Assembly: GCA_946479015.1 (NCBI GenBank)
Contig: CAMLEQ010000001.1
Location: 1-52,799 of the forward strand
Direction: 5' to 3'
Source: an uncultured Gemmatimonadota bacterium
GTDB lineage: Bacteria > Gemmatimonadota > Gemmatimonadetes > Gemmatimonadales > Gemmatimonadaceae
Length of the DNA stretch: 52,799 nt
In this document: one piece after another, positions 9,101-15,342 of the stretch
How the letters are laid out: the number at the start of each line of letters is the position of its first letter
Numbering within the stretch: the first letter of the stretch is position 1
Notes under the pieces: generated by a model
The model's database searches: none
Seen by the model: the letters and a program-made list of their open reading frames with translations, nothing else
What the model was told of the DNA's origin: nothing
Program-made: the position numbers and the translations under genes

Positions 9101-9403
9101 CCCGTGTTCCTCATCAGCCTCAAGGCCGGCGGTGTGGGGCTCAACCTCACCGCCGCCGACTACGTGTTCCTGCTCGACCCGTGGTGGAACCCGGCCATCG
9201 AGGCGCAGGCCATCGACCGCGCGCACCGCATCGGGCAGGCGCGGCGCGTGTTCGCGTCGCGCCTCATCGCCCGCGACACGGTGGAGGAGCGCGTGCTCGA
9301 GCTGCAGGACGCGAAGCGCGACCTGGCGCAGGCGATCGTGGGCGAGGACAGTGGCCTCATCGCGCGGATCGGACGGGCGGAGCTGGAGGAGCTGTTGCGC
9401 TGA
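6161..9403 (+). CDS. SWIM zinc-finger SNF2-family DNA-dependent ATPase
   Basis: This 1080-residue protein has a SWIM finger near the N-terminus (C64-x-C66-x8-C75-x-H77), a middle region of about 500 residues without a domain I can name, and a full SNF2 motor in the last 450 residues. Motor motifs are DDMGLGKT (I), TTYGTLRRD, DEAQAIKN (II), LTGTPVENHLGDLWSLFEF (III), RRTKEQV, KAGGVGLNLTAADYVFL (V) and DRAHRIGQ (VI). Bacterial relatives are close to HepA/RapA and are thought to remodel protein-DNA complexes. The ATG at 6161 is preferred over an in-frame TTG at 6113. The 234-bp gap 5927-6160 upstream must hold two divergent promoters; I saw no firm signal in it. Confidence 0.85.
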   Translation: MSLPDHFASDFPPAIKTRGETYRREGRVRIMAATEHGIEAEVSGTHSYAVSIAWGDAGTIAYECSCPYARDTGPCKHIWATLADAEARGFPLPIPLWPDDEELGELEPPLPPPARAARHPAWRLVLQNVGRQMAAESARPVASPARGEQRLVYVVDTPKTTMMQSGLYIDVMVEARRRDGAWGAPKTMTIGNARWDAIADPADREIAQLLLGARQEYAAWNAAPPRGAASFALPVSAFEVTLPRLCATGRCRVRHTTEDRVGVPLAWDPGEPWEPRILFVRDGGARYRLHLSLRRGDERLPGGEPSLLLHGGLLIHGGTAARLRTHDAIPLLAAIAAPSGMIVGAAELPEVIAELLSLPHLPPVQWPEELAIEEAHPEMRPRLRLERPRRYAWRPDLVMGALSFGYGDLMVDAGHAGAAMYERDARRIVHRDRAAERAAIQRLHGAGFRDDYDYDTGALGLAIAPARIDEVVLALLAERWDVELSGRRYIAPGASRIDLRSGIDWFELEAGVEFGDQRAMSPELLAALHRGDRVVTLADGSVGMLPAHLLRDLARVAEMGTVAEGRVRFARSQVGLLDALLAALPEITTDDRFARAREELHRFERIEPLEPPAGFTGELRPYQREGLGWLDFLRRFGFGGCLADDMGLGKTVQLLALLQMRALERGGPSLIVVPRSLVFNWQREAARFTPRLRVLDHSGAQRRREVEQFDEYDLVLTTYGTLRRDAAMFKDVEFDYVVLDEAQAIKNASTASAKAARLLHARHRLALTGTPVENHLGDLWSLFEFLNPGMLGTAAAFKRLRAGTAIGQGTEATDGSRELLARAVRPFILRRTKEQVARELPEKLEQTVYVDLEPAERKLYDQLRDHYRATLLARVGRVGMAKSKMQVLEALLRLRQAACHPGLLDKARASASSSKLDALVPQVVEVIEGGHKALVFSQFTSLLAILRERLDAEGVTYEYLDGRTRDRERRVARFQGDPACPVFLISLKAGGVGLNLTAADYVFLLDPWWNPAIEAQAIDRAHRIGQARRVFASRLIARDTVEERVLELQDAKRDLAQAIVGEDSGLIARIGRAELEELLR

Positions 9404-9423
9404 CGGTCCATGCGCCGCCGAGA

Positions 9424-9615
9424 TCAGCGGCTGCGATCTTCGTCCATCAGCATCTCGACCGTGCCTCGCGGCAGCGCCACCTCGCGCGGCGAGGGCCAAT
9501 CGGCGAGCGGATCTCCCTGCTCGATCGCCGCACGCACGATCCCCAGGGCCACCAGGCGTGCATAGCATCCCATGCCCACCTCGTGCTCGAGGTCGCGGAT
9601 GTCGGCGGAGCGCAT
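9424..9615 (-). CDS. Hypothetical small protein (63 aa)
   Basis: The product is a 63-residue acidic, probably helical protein (MRSADIRDLEHEVG...). Codon positions have the normal GC pattern of the neighbours, and the ATG at 9615 sits 7 bases after TACATT on the minus strand, the same arrangement seen before the CGNR gene, suggesting a leaderless message. It converges with the SNF2 gene 20 bp away. I do not recognise a family. The chance that it is not a gene is real. Confidence 0.5.
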   Translation of the reverse strand: MRSADIRDLEHEVGMGCYARLVALGIVRAAIEQGDPLADWPSPREVALPRGTVEMLMDEDRSR

Positions 9616-9820
9616 GTTATGGAATGTAGCTGAATTAGCAACGTCATACGAAGGTGTGAGCGTTCTCGCGGAATCGACCTCCCCCGGCGTAGGGGCCGGT
9701 TGGTCCCGGCTGTCCTCCTCGGTAGTGTCCATCATCTCACGAGCATCCCAGCGTGCCCGCCGCCAGAAGAGTGGCGGCGGGCCTCGAGGCATATCCATTA
9801 CTAGTACTAGCGAACTTCCC
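9616..9820. promoter_or_regulatory. Divergent leader with strong hairpin before the TonB receptor
   Basis: The 205-bp gap contains a perfect 11-bp stem, GCCCGCCGCCA (9755-9765) and TGGCGGCGGGC (9772-9782), with loop GAAGAG. The self-complementary GCCTCGAGGC (9781-9790) follows directly. No U-tract follows, so it may be a leader structure rather than a terminator. The left end (9616-9660) is AT-rich and carries TACATT on the minus strand (9623-9628) for the small gene. CTAGTACTAG at 9801-9810 lies just ahead of the receptor start. Confidence 0.5.
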
Positions 9821-12800
9821 GTGTGGCGACTCGCCGCGGCGCTGCTGCTTCTCCCCTCGCTCGCCGCGGCCCAGGGCGGCGCCGAGATCATCCGCGGCCA
9901 CGTGGCCACGAGTGACCACCGCCCCGTTCCCAACGCGATCGTCACCGTCACCGGGCTGGAGTCGCGCACCACGCGCACCGCGCACACGAACGACAAGGGC
10001 TCGTACACGGTGCTCTTCGGCGAGGGGGAGCGCGAGTATGTCGTCACCGCGCGCTCGATGGGCTTCACGCCAGGCACGGTGCGCGCGCTCCGGCTCGGCG
10101 AGTCGAACATCATCGTCGCCGACGTCGTGCTCGAGCACACCCCCGTGCAGCTCGACTCCGTGACCGTCGTGGGCAGCCGGAGCGCGCCGTCGGCGGCCGC
10201 CGAGCACCCGGACATCGGCGGCCACGAAGAGGACGTCACGCAGGGCGCGCTCTTCTCCCTCGACCCGTCGGACCTGAACGCGCTGGCCGCCCAGGTGCCC
10301 GGCGTGATGGCGATCGCCGGTGTGGATGGCGGCCCCGACGGCTTCTCCGTGCTCGGCGCCTCCCCCGATCAGAACAACGTGCAGCTCGACGGCTCCACCT
10401 TCGGCGGGCGGTCGCTCCCTCCGGATGCCATCGCCGGCGCGCACCTCGCAACGACCACGTTCGACCCGTCGCGCGGCAACTTCGCCGGCGGCCAGCTGAA
10501 CCTCACGTCGCGTCGCGGGAACGATCTGTTCCAGGCGAGCGGCCGCATCGGGCTCGCCGACCCGCACCTCGCCTGGGCGGATCCCGCGGCTCCCACTCCC
10601 GTCTCGCGCAACCTGACCATGAGCGGGGGCGTGAGCGGCCCGATCGAGCGCGGGCTCGCGTACTTCAATCTCTCCTTCTCCAACACCGTCAACACGAGCG
10701 ACCTGCTCTCCCTCTCCTCGATCGATGGCCGGCGCCTCGACCTGTACGGGCTCTCGCGCGACACGATCGACGCCCTCGCCGGCACGCTCGGGACGTTGGG
10801 GGTCCCGCTCACCACGAGCGACATCCCCGACAAGAACACCGGCACCAATCGCTCGGCGTTCCTCCGCGTGGATCTCTCTCCAGCGGCGACCACCTCGCTC
10901 ATCATCACCGGCAACGCCGGGCAGTACGACCAGGCCGGCTCCGGTATCTCGCCCACCAGCTTCCCCTCGCTCGGGACATCGAACCGGTCGCACAACTACG
11001 GCCTCCAGGTGAGCGCCTCCGGGTACGTGCACGGGCTCATCGACGAGCTCAAGACGAGCGTGCAGGGCTCCTCCTCGAACTCCGGCCCATTCGTCTCGCT
11101 TCCGCACGGCAACGTGCGCGTGGGCTCGTCGTTCACCGACGGCCGCACCGGCCTTACCTCGTTGAGCTTCGGCGGCAGCATGGGGGGAACCAACTCCAAC
11201 CGCAGCCGGAGCTGGGAGACGAGCAACGAGCTGTCGTGGATCACGGCGAGCAGCCGCCACCGCGTGAAGTTCGGGCAGTCCATCAGATGGGAGTGGAACG
11301 ACACGAAGAACGCGGCGAACCCGTTCGGCACGTTCTCCTTCCAGTCGCTCGACGATCTCGCCAGCAACCACCCCGCCTCCTACTCGCGCACGCTGTCCGC
11401 ATCCCAGCGCTCCACGAAGTCGGTGATCGGGGCGATGTGGGTCGGCGGCGAGTCGCGCCTCTCGGGGCAGGCGCTGCAGCTCCAGTACGGCTTCCGCCTG
11501 GACATGGCGCACCCGGGTACCACGCCGGCGTACAATCCGACCGTGGACTCGCTCTTCGGCCGCCGCACCGACGACGTGCCGCAGGACGTGGGACTCAGTC
11601 CGCGCCTGGGCTTCACCTGGACGCCGCACCCGATGCAGCCCGGCCGGTGGGACGGGCGCCACATGCCCTTCACCATCTCCGGAGGGATCGGCGCCTTCCA
11701 CGGCGTGATCCCGCCCAGTCGCATTGCGGCGCTCGTCGATCAGACGGGACTCCCGAACACCGTGCGCCAGCTCACCTGCGTCGGCGATGCGACTCCCACT
11801 CCCGACTGGTCGAGCTACGCCACCGATGTCACCTCCGCGCCGGACGCCTGTCTCGATGGCACCGCGCCCGTGGAGTTCTCCACGAACGAGCCGAGCGTGG
11901 GCGTGTTCGACCCGTCGTTCCAGGCGCCCACGAGCTGGCGCGGGAACGTGCAGATGAGCGGGATGACCGTGAAAGGGTGGCCGCTGAGTGCGAGCGTCCA
12001 GTATTCGCTCGGGGTCAATGGCGAGAGCGGGATCGACCTCAACCTGCGCCGCACTCCCGCCTTCTCGCTCCCCGGCGAGCAGGATCGCCCCGTCTACGTG
12101 GCCCCCGAGGCGATCGTTCCCGCCACCGGAGCGATCGCGCCGGGCGCATCGCGCGTGAGCGACCGCTTCGCGTCGGTGACGAACTACATGTCGGACCTGA
12201 AGTCCAGCACCACGCAGCTCCAGTTCGGGATCTCGCCCCCCGAGCCGCTGTTCGGCAGGTTCCCGCTCCAGCTCACCTACACCTTCACGCATGGCCGCGC
12301 GCAGCAGCGCGGGTTCGACGGAAGCACCGCCGGCGACCCCTTCGTGCGGGAATGGTCGGGATCGTCGATGACGGCCACGCACCAGTTCATGCTCTCCACC
12401 TACATCGGCGGCAGCGGGTGGGTGAACCTGAATCTCCGCGCCACGCTCTCCTCCGGCGTGCCATACACGCCGATGGTGGCGGGAGATGTGAATGGCGACG
12501 GGCGCATGGACGATCGCGCGTTCATCTTCGATCCCGCGACCACCGGCGATCCGGTGCTCGCGGCGCAGATGGATTCGCTGCTCGCCGCCGCGCCGTCGCG
12601 CTCGCGCGCCTGCCTCGCCGCGCAGCTCGGCCGGATCGCGGAGCGGAACAGTTGCCACACGAGCTGGCGGCTCCAGCCCGACATCAATCTCGGGCTCAAC
12701 CTGCCGTGGCTGAACACTGGGCTCGGCACCTTCGGCGACCACCTGCACATCTCCGTCACCACCGTGAACGCGATGGGCGCGCTGCTCCGCCTGCTGAACC

Positions 12801-13441
12801 TGGAGAACAGCGCGCTCGGCCAGGTGACGGGAGCGGGCTATCCGGTGGATCCCAACCTGCTGTACGTGACCGGCTTCGATCCCTCCACGCGGCGCTTCGA
12901 CTATCGGGTGAACCAGCAGTTCGGCGAGAACCGCGCGCGACGCGCGGGGAGCGGCCGCTTCGGCGCCCCCTTCCAGATCCAGATCGGGGCCGAGGTGAAG
13001 GTGGGCGGCCCGCCGCAACGCTCGCTCGCGCGACAGCTCGGGCTCGTCCGCGCGAAGAAGGGCGGCGCACCGCTGAGCGAGGCGGAGGTGGAGGCGCGGC
13101 TCCGCACGCTCGTGAGCGATCCCGTGACGCCGATCCTCGCGATGCGCGACTCGCTCCTGCTCACCGAGAAGCAGGTGGACAGCATCACGGCGATCCAGTC
13201 GGCCTTCAAGGCGACGTCGGACACGCTGCTGAAGCCCCTCGTGGACTACGTGACCTCGCACGCGGGGAAGGTGAAGGACGGCGACCTCCAGAAGCGGATC
13301 GGCAAGGTGATGCCGAAGATGCGCCGGGCGATGACCGAGGCGGCGAGATCGGCGGCCGCGGTGCTCGATGCCGAGCAGCAGAAGCGGCTGCCGCCGTATC
13401 TGAAGTGGCTGACGGGGAGCTCGGGCGGGACGCGGAAGTGA
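9821..13441 (+). CDS. TonB-dependent receptor with C-terminal helical extension
   Basis: The 1206-residue outer-membrane protein starts with a Sec signal peptide (WRLAAALLLLPSLAAAQ), so I choose the GTG at 9821; the frame is open to 9572 but the earlier part does not look like protein. Next come a carboxypeptidase-regulatory-like beta domain (about 20-105), a plug (about 125-250; NNVQLDGSTFGG) and a beta barrel up to about residue 1050. The last 140 residues leave the barrel pattern and form charged helices with LLTEKQVDSITAIQ and VLDAEQQKRLPPYL, resembling the LTxxQ repeats of Spy/CpxP-type periplasmic proteins. There is no SusD partner. It probably imports an unknown ligand. Confidence 0.8.
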   Translation: MWRLAAALLLLPSLAAAQGGAEIIRGHVATSDHRPVPNAIVTVTGLESRTTRTAHTNDKGSYTVLFGEGEREYVVTARSMGFTPGTVRALRLGESNIIVADVVLEHTPVQLDSVTVVGSRSAPSAAAEHPDIGGHEEDVTQGALFSLDPSDLNALAAQVPGVMAIAGVDGGPDGFSVLGASPDQNNVQLDGSTFGGRSLPPDAIAGAHLATTTFDPSRGNFAGGQLNLTSRRGNDLFQASGRIGLADPHLAWADPAAPTPVSRNLTMSGGVSGPIERGLAYFNLSFSNTVNTSDLLSLSSIDGRRLDLYGLSRDTIDALAGTLGTLGVPLTTSDIPDKNTGTNRSAFLRVDLSPAATTSLIITGNAGQYDQAGSGISPTSFPSLGTSNRSHNYGLQVSASGYVHGLIDELKTSVQGSSSNSGPFVSLPHGNVRVGSSFTDGRTGLTSLSFGGSMGGTNSNRSRSWETSNELSWITASSRHRVKFGQSIRWEWNDTKNAANPFGTFSFQSLDDLASNHPASYSRTLSASQRSTKSVIGAMWVGGESRLSGQALQLQYGFRLDMAHPGTTPAYNPTVDSLFGRRTDDVPQDVGLSPRLGFTWTPHPMQPGRWDGRHMPFTISGGIGAFHGVIPPSRIAALVDQTGLPNTVRQLTCVGDATPTPDWSSYATDVTSAPDACLDGTAPVEFSTNEPSVGVFDPSFQAPTSWRGNVQMSGMTVKGWPLSASVQYSLGVNGESGIDLNLRRTPAFSLPGEQDRPVYVAPEAIVPATGAIAPGASRVSDRFASVTNYMSDLKSSTTQLQFGISPPEPLFGRFPLQLTYTFTHGRAQQRGFDGSTAGDPFVREWSGSSMTATHQFMLSTYIGGSGWVNLNLRATLSSGVPYTPMVAGDVNGDGRMDDRAFIFDPATTGDPVLAAQMDSLLAAAPSRSRACLAAQLGRIAERNSCHTSWRLQPDINLGLNLPWLNTGLGTFGDHLHISVTTVNAMGALLRLLNLENSALGQVTGAGYPVDPNLLYVTGFDPSTRRFDYRVNQQFGENRARRAGSGRFGAPFQIQIGAEVKVGGPPQRSLARQLGLVRAKKGGAPLSEAEVEARLRTLVSDPVTPILAMRDSLLLTEKQVDSITAIQSAFKATSDTLLKPLVDYVTSHAGKVKDGDLQKRIGKVMPKMRRAMTEAARSAAAVLDAEQQKRLPPYLKWLTGSSGGTRK

Positions 13442-13445
13442 GCGG

Positions 13446-13484
13446 GAGGGAGCCCGCCGTCAGTCCTCGATGCCGGGCTCCCTC
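13446..13484. terminator. Convergent hairpin between receptor and small membrane gene
   Basis: GAGGGAGCCCG (13446-13456) pairs perfectly with CGGGCTCCCTC (13474-13484) over a 17-base loop. It follows the receptor stop by 5 bases and overlaps the last codons of the convergent gene. It lacks a clear U-tract, so its role as a terminator is likely but not certain. Confidence 0.55.
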
Positions 13485-13843
13485 GCGTCGCCGAGCGCGG
13501 TGGGTGGAGCGCCGATGACCGCTTTCACCGCGGTGCGCAGCAGCTCGCGCGGCTGAAGGATCGCGAGGATCGCCGCGAGCGACACGCACACGAGCGCGGC
13601 GCGACCGAGAGAATCAGCGGCTCTCCCGCGCAGGAACACGACGAGCGCCGCGACGAGCGCGGCGAGTCCCGCGAGCGGGAGGACGACTTCCCGTCCGCGG
13701 GCGCCGAGGGAGATCACCGCATCAGCGGCGGCGGCGAGCACGATCACGAGCAGCACCGCCGCCAGCGCCCAGAGCAGCGCGGCGAGCGCCCGGGCGCGAG
13801 CGAGGCGCCGCCGCGCGCGCCGCATGCGGTCGGTCGGCGTCAC
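13460..13843 (-). CDS. Small membrane protein resembling the N-terminus of DUF4175 proteins
   Basis: The 127-residue protein has a basic start and three hydrophobic segments (about 20-42, 53-70, 82-97). It aligns without gaps to the first 90 residues of the DUF4175-like protein encoded at 33143-35119: both share RRAR, LLW-x2-AAVL, a following AD, and RGR-x4-LGR-x-AL. The rest of that 658-residue protein is absent here. It may be a truncated copy or a free-standing membrane module. I use the GTG at 13843, which has GAGGGAG 6 bases ahead; an ATG at 13825 lacks this. It lies 25 bp after the lipoprotein gene on the same strand. Confidence 0.65.
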   Translation of the reverse strand: MTPTDRMRRARRRLARARALAALLWALAAVLLVIVLAAAADAVISLGARGREVVLPLAGLAALVAALVVFLRGRAADSLGRAALVCVSLAAILAILQPRELLRTAVKAVIGAPPTALGDAREPGIED

Positions 13844-13868
13844 GCGTTCTCCCTCGGCCCCGCGCCGC

Positions 13869-14291
13869 TCAGCGGCGGCGGACGACGAGGATCACGCTCC
13901 CGGTGACCGAGCTCCCCCAGCGGCGGATGGCATCCTCGTTCTTCAGGTAGCGCAGCTCGGCGACCTCCGACGTGGGGATGTCGCGCAGCTTCTGCGCATC
14001 GCCGATGTTCTGCTCGTCCATGTACACCGCCACCGCGCCTCCGGTCACGGCGTCACGGCGCAGCCACGGCCGGCGCAGGCGATCCACGAGGTCGTAGGCC
14101 GTGGGAAGGTTCGCCGCGGTGATCTCCTCGGAGGTGATGCGGGTGGGATCCGCCTTCGGCTTCGCGGCCTTGGCGCCCTCCACGGCGGCCGCGGGCTTCG
14201 GGCTCTGATCGGAGGCCGCGGTGTGAGAGCTGGACGCGCACGCGGCCAGGAGCACGGTGAGAGCGGCGGAAGCGATGTGGGTGCGATGCAC
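13869..14291 (-). CDS. Lipoprotein resembling an isolated TonB plug
   Basis: This 140-residue protein has a lipoprotein signal ending LLAACASSS, a linker rich in Ala, Lys and Pro, and a C-terminal domain of about 75 residues. That domain reads VYMDEQNIGD, then IPTSEVAELRYLKNEDA and GSVILVVRR, which follows the order of TonB plugs (VDGIRI..., I-x3-I-x-SIEVMKGPAA, GVIIIKTK), compare the SusC at 22490-25957. No barrel follows. The GTG at 14291 is chosen because it opens the signal peptide and has GAGG about 8 bases upstream. It probably sits in the periplasmic face of the envelope; a function is not known to me. Confidence 0.65.
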   Translation of the reverse strand: MHRTHIASAALTVLLAACASSSHTAASDQSPKPAAAVEGAKAAKPKADPTRITSEEITAANLPTAYDLVDRLRRPWLRRDAVTGGAVAVYMDEQNIGDAQKLRDIPTSEVAELRYLKNEDAIRRWGSSVTGSVILVVRRR

Positions 14292-14540
14292 GGAGGTCCT
14301 CGAGGTTGGAATCGGAAGGACGGGCGAGTGGAGCCCGCACGAGCGGAGCACGCGTCGCCGGGGCATCCCGGGCGAAGGGCCCCCTTGAGGGAGACGCGCG
14401 AACCCGGCGAAACCCCATGCCGGGAGCGCGACCTGGCGCGTCCTCCGTAGGGGTCGAGGCCCTGGCGAGCGTCTATTCCTTTATGGGTGGGTGGAGCGCG
14501 GCGAGCGTCGCCGCGGGCTCGTGCCGGGGAGACTGGACGA
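14292..14540. other. Intergenic region with two GC hairpins
   Basis: This 249-bp gap lies between divergent genes. It contains TCGCCGGGG/CCCGGGCGA near 14357-14377 (8 of 9 paired) and CCCGGC (14403-14408) / GCCGGG (14419-14424) with a 10-base loop, plus AAGGGCCCCCTT between them. The right end is less GC-rich (TATTCCTTTATGGG) and may hold the promoter of the gene at 14541. I could not match the fold to a known riboswitch class. Confidence 0.35.
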
Positions 14541-15332
14541 ATGCTCATCGCGCTGGTCGCGGAACTGACGCCGGATGCCGACCCGGCCGCCGACAGCGGA
14601 CCGAGCTCCACCATGCGCCGGCAGTTACTGCGCGAGCAGCGACAGCTGCACGCCGTGCTCGACGCGTGCGGCGTGGACGTGGTGCCGGTGGGACGCGTGC
14701 GCGGCGTGAACGAGCTGCGCCAGCTCGCCCGTGCGCTGGTGCTCGACGAGGTGGCATTCGTCCCCCCCGACGGCTGGTCGGCGGATCTGCTGGACTGGGC
14801 CCGCCGTGGACGCCACCTGGTGCGCCTCGCGAGCCCCGGGCTGCTCGATGGGCGCAACGTGCTCCAGGTGGACCGCCAACTCTTCGTGGGCGTACCCCCT
14901 GGCGCGAGCGACGACGCACTGCGCGCCGCCGCCGAGGCGGTGGCCGCGTACGACTACCACGTGGTGCCTGTACCGCTCTCCGCGCGCACCGTCCTCCGCC
15001 ACGCCTGCTCCTACGTTGGGCACGGTACCGTGCTGGCCGATGTCCGCATCGTGGAAGCCGGTGCGCTCGCTCGGCTCGACGTCCTCCCCCTCCGCGATGC
15101 ACCGCCGCGCGCCGTCTCCGTCCTCTTCGCGCCACCGGTCGCCATCGTGTGCGGGCGCGCGGCGCGCGCGGCCGTCGCGAACGGTGGGCTCTCGTGGGCA
15201 TCCGTGGAGCTGCACGCCTTCGAGCGTTGGGGGATGGCGCTCTCCGACCTCGCGCTCCTGGTGCCGAGCTATGAGGACGCCGCCGGGGGGCGCCCGCCCG
15301 CCGGCGGCCGTCACCTCACCGCCCTCGGGTAG
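14541..15332 (+). CDS. DDAH/amidinotransferase-fold protein lacking catalytic residues
   Basis: The 263-residue length and the order of landmarks match dimethylarginine dimethylaminohydrolase: PGLLDGRNVLQVDRQLFVG (active family: LDGGDVL...LFVG), VPVPLSARTVLRHACSYVG-x-GTVL, and a C-terminal FERWGMALSDLALLV where the family has a G-L-T-C-L-S type nucleophile. The nucleophilic Cys is absent, the His of the family's LHLKS motif is replaced, and GGD is GRN. I therefore expect a non-hydrolysing relative, perhaps a binding protein. The ATG at 14541 has GGGGAGA about 10 bases ahead. It converges with cassette A, with only 6 bp between the stop codons. Confidence 0.6.
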   Translation: MLIALVAELTPDADPAADSGPSSTMRRQLLREQRQLHAVLDACGVDVVPVGRVRGVNELRQLARALVLDEVAFVPPDGWSADLLDWARRGRHLVRLASPGLLDGRNVLQVDRQLFVGVPPGASDDALRAAAEAVAAYDYHVVPVPLSARTVLRHACSYVGHGTVLADVRIVEAGALARLDVLPLRDAPPRAVSVLFAPPVAIVCGRAARAAVANGGLSWASVELHAFERWGMALSDLALLVPSYEDAAGGRPPAGGRHLTALG

Positions 15333-15342
15333 CCGCGGCTAC
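15329..15342. terminator. 14-bp palindrome spanning two convergent stop codons
   Basis: GTAGCCGCGGCTAC is fully self-complementary and contains both the TAG of the plus-strand gene (15330-15332) and the TAG of the minus-strand thioredoxin-like gene (15339-15341). As a perfect palindrome it has no real loop, so any terminator role is weak. Confidence 0.3.

Noticed and set aside
9737..13261. A 1174-codon open frame on the minus strand opposite the TonB receptor
   Set aside because: Composition is typical of an antisense shadow and the plus strand has a signal peptide, plug and barrel.
13843..13868. A frameshift joining the small DUF4175-like gene to its neighbour
   Set aside because: The neighbouring lipoprotein has its own start, signal peptide and unrelated domain, so no broken longer gene is indicated.
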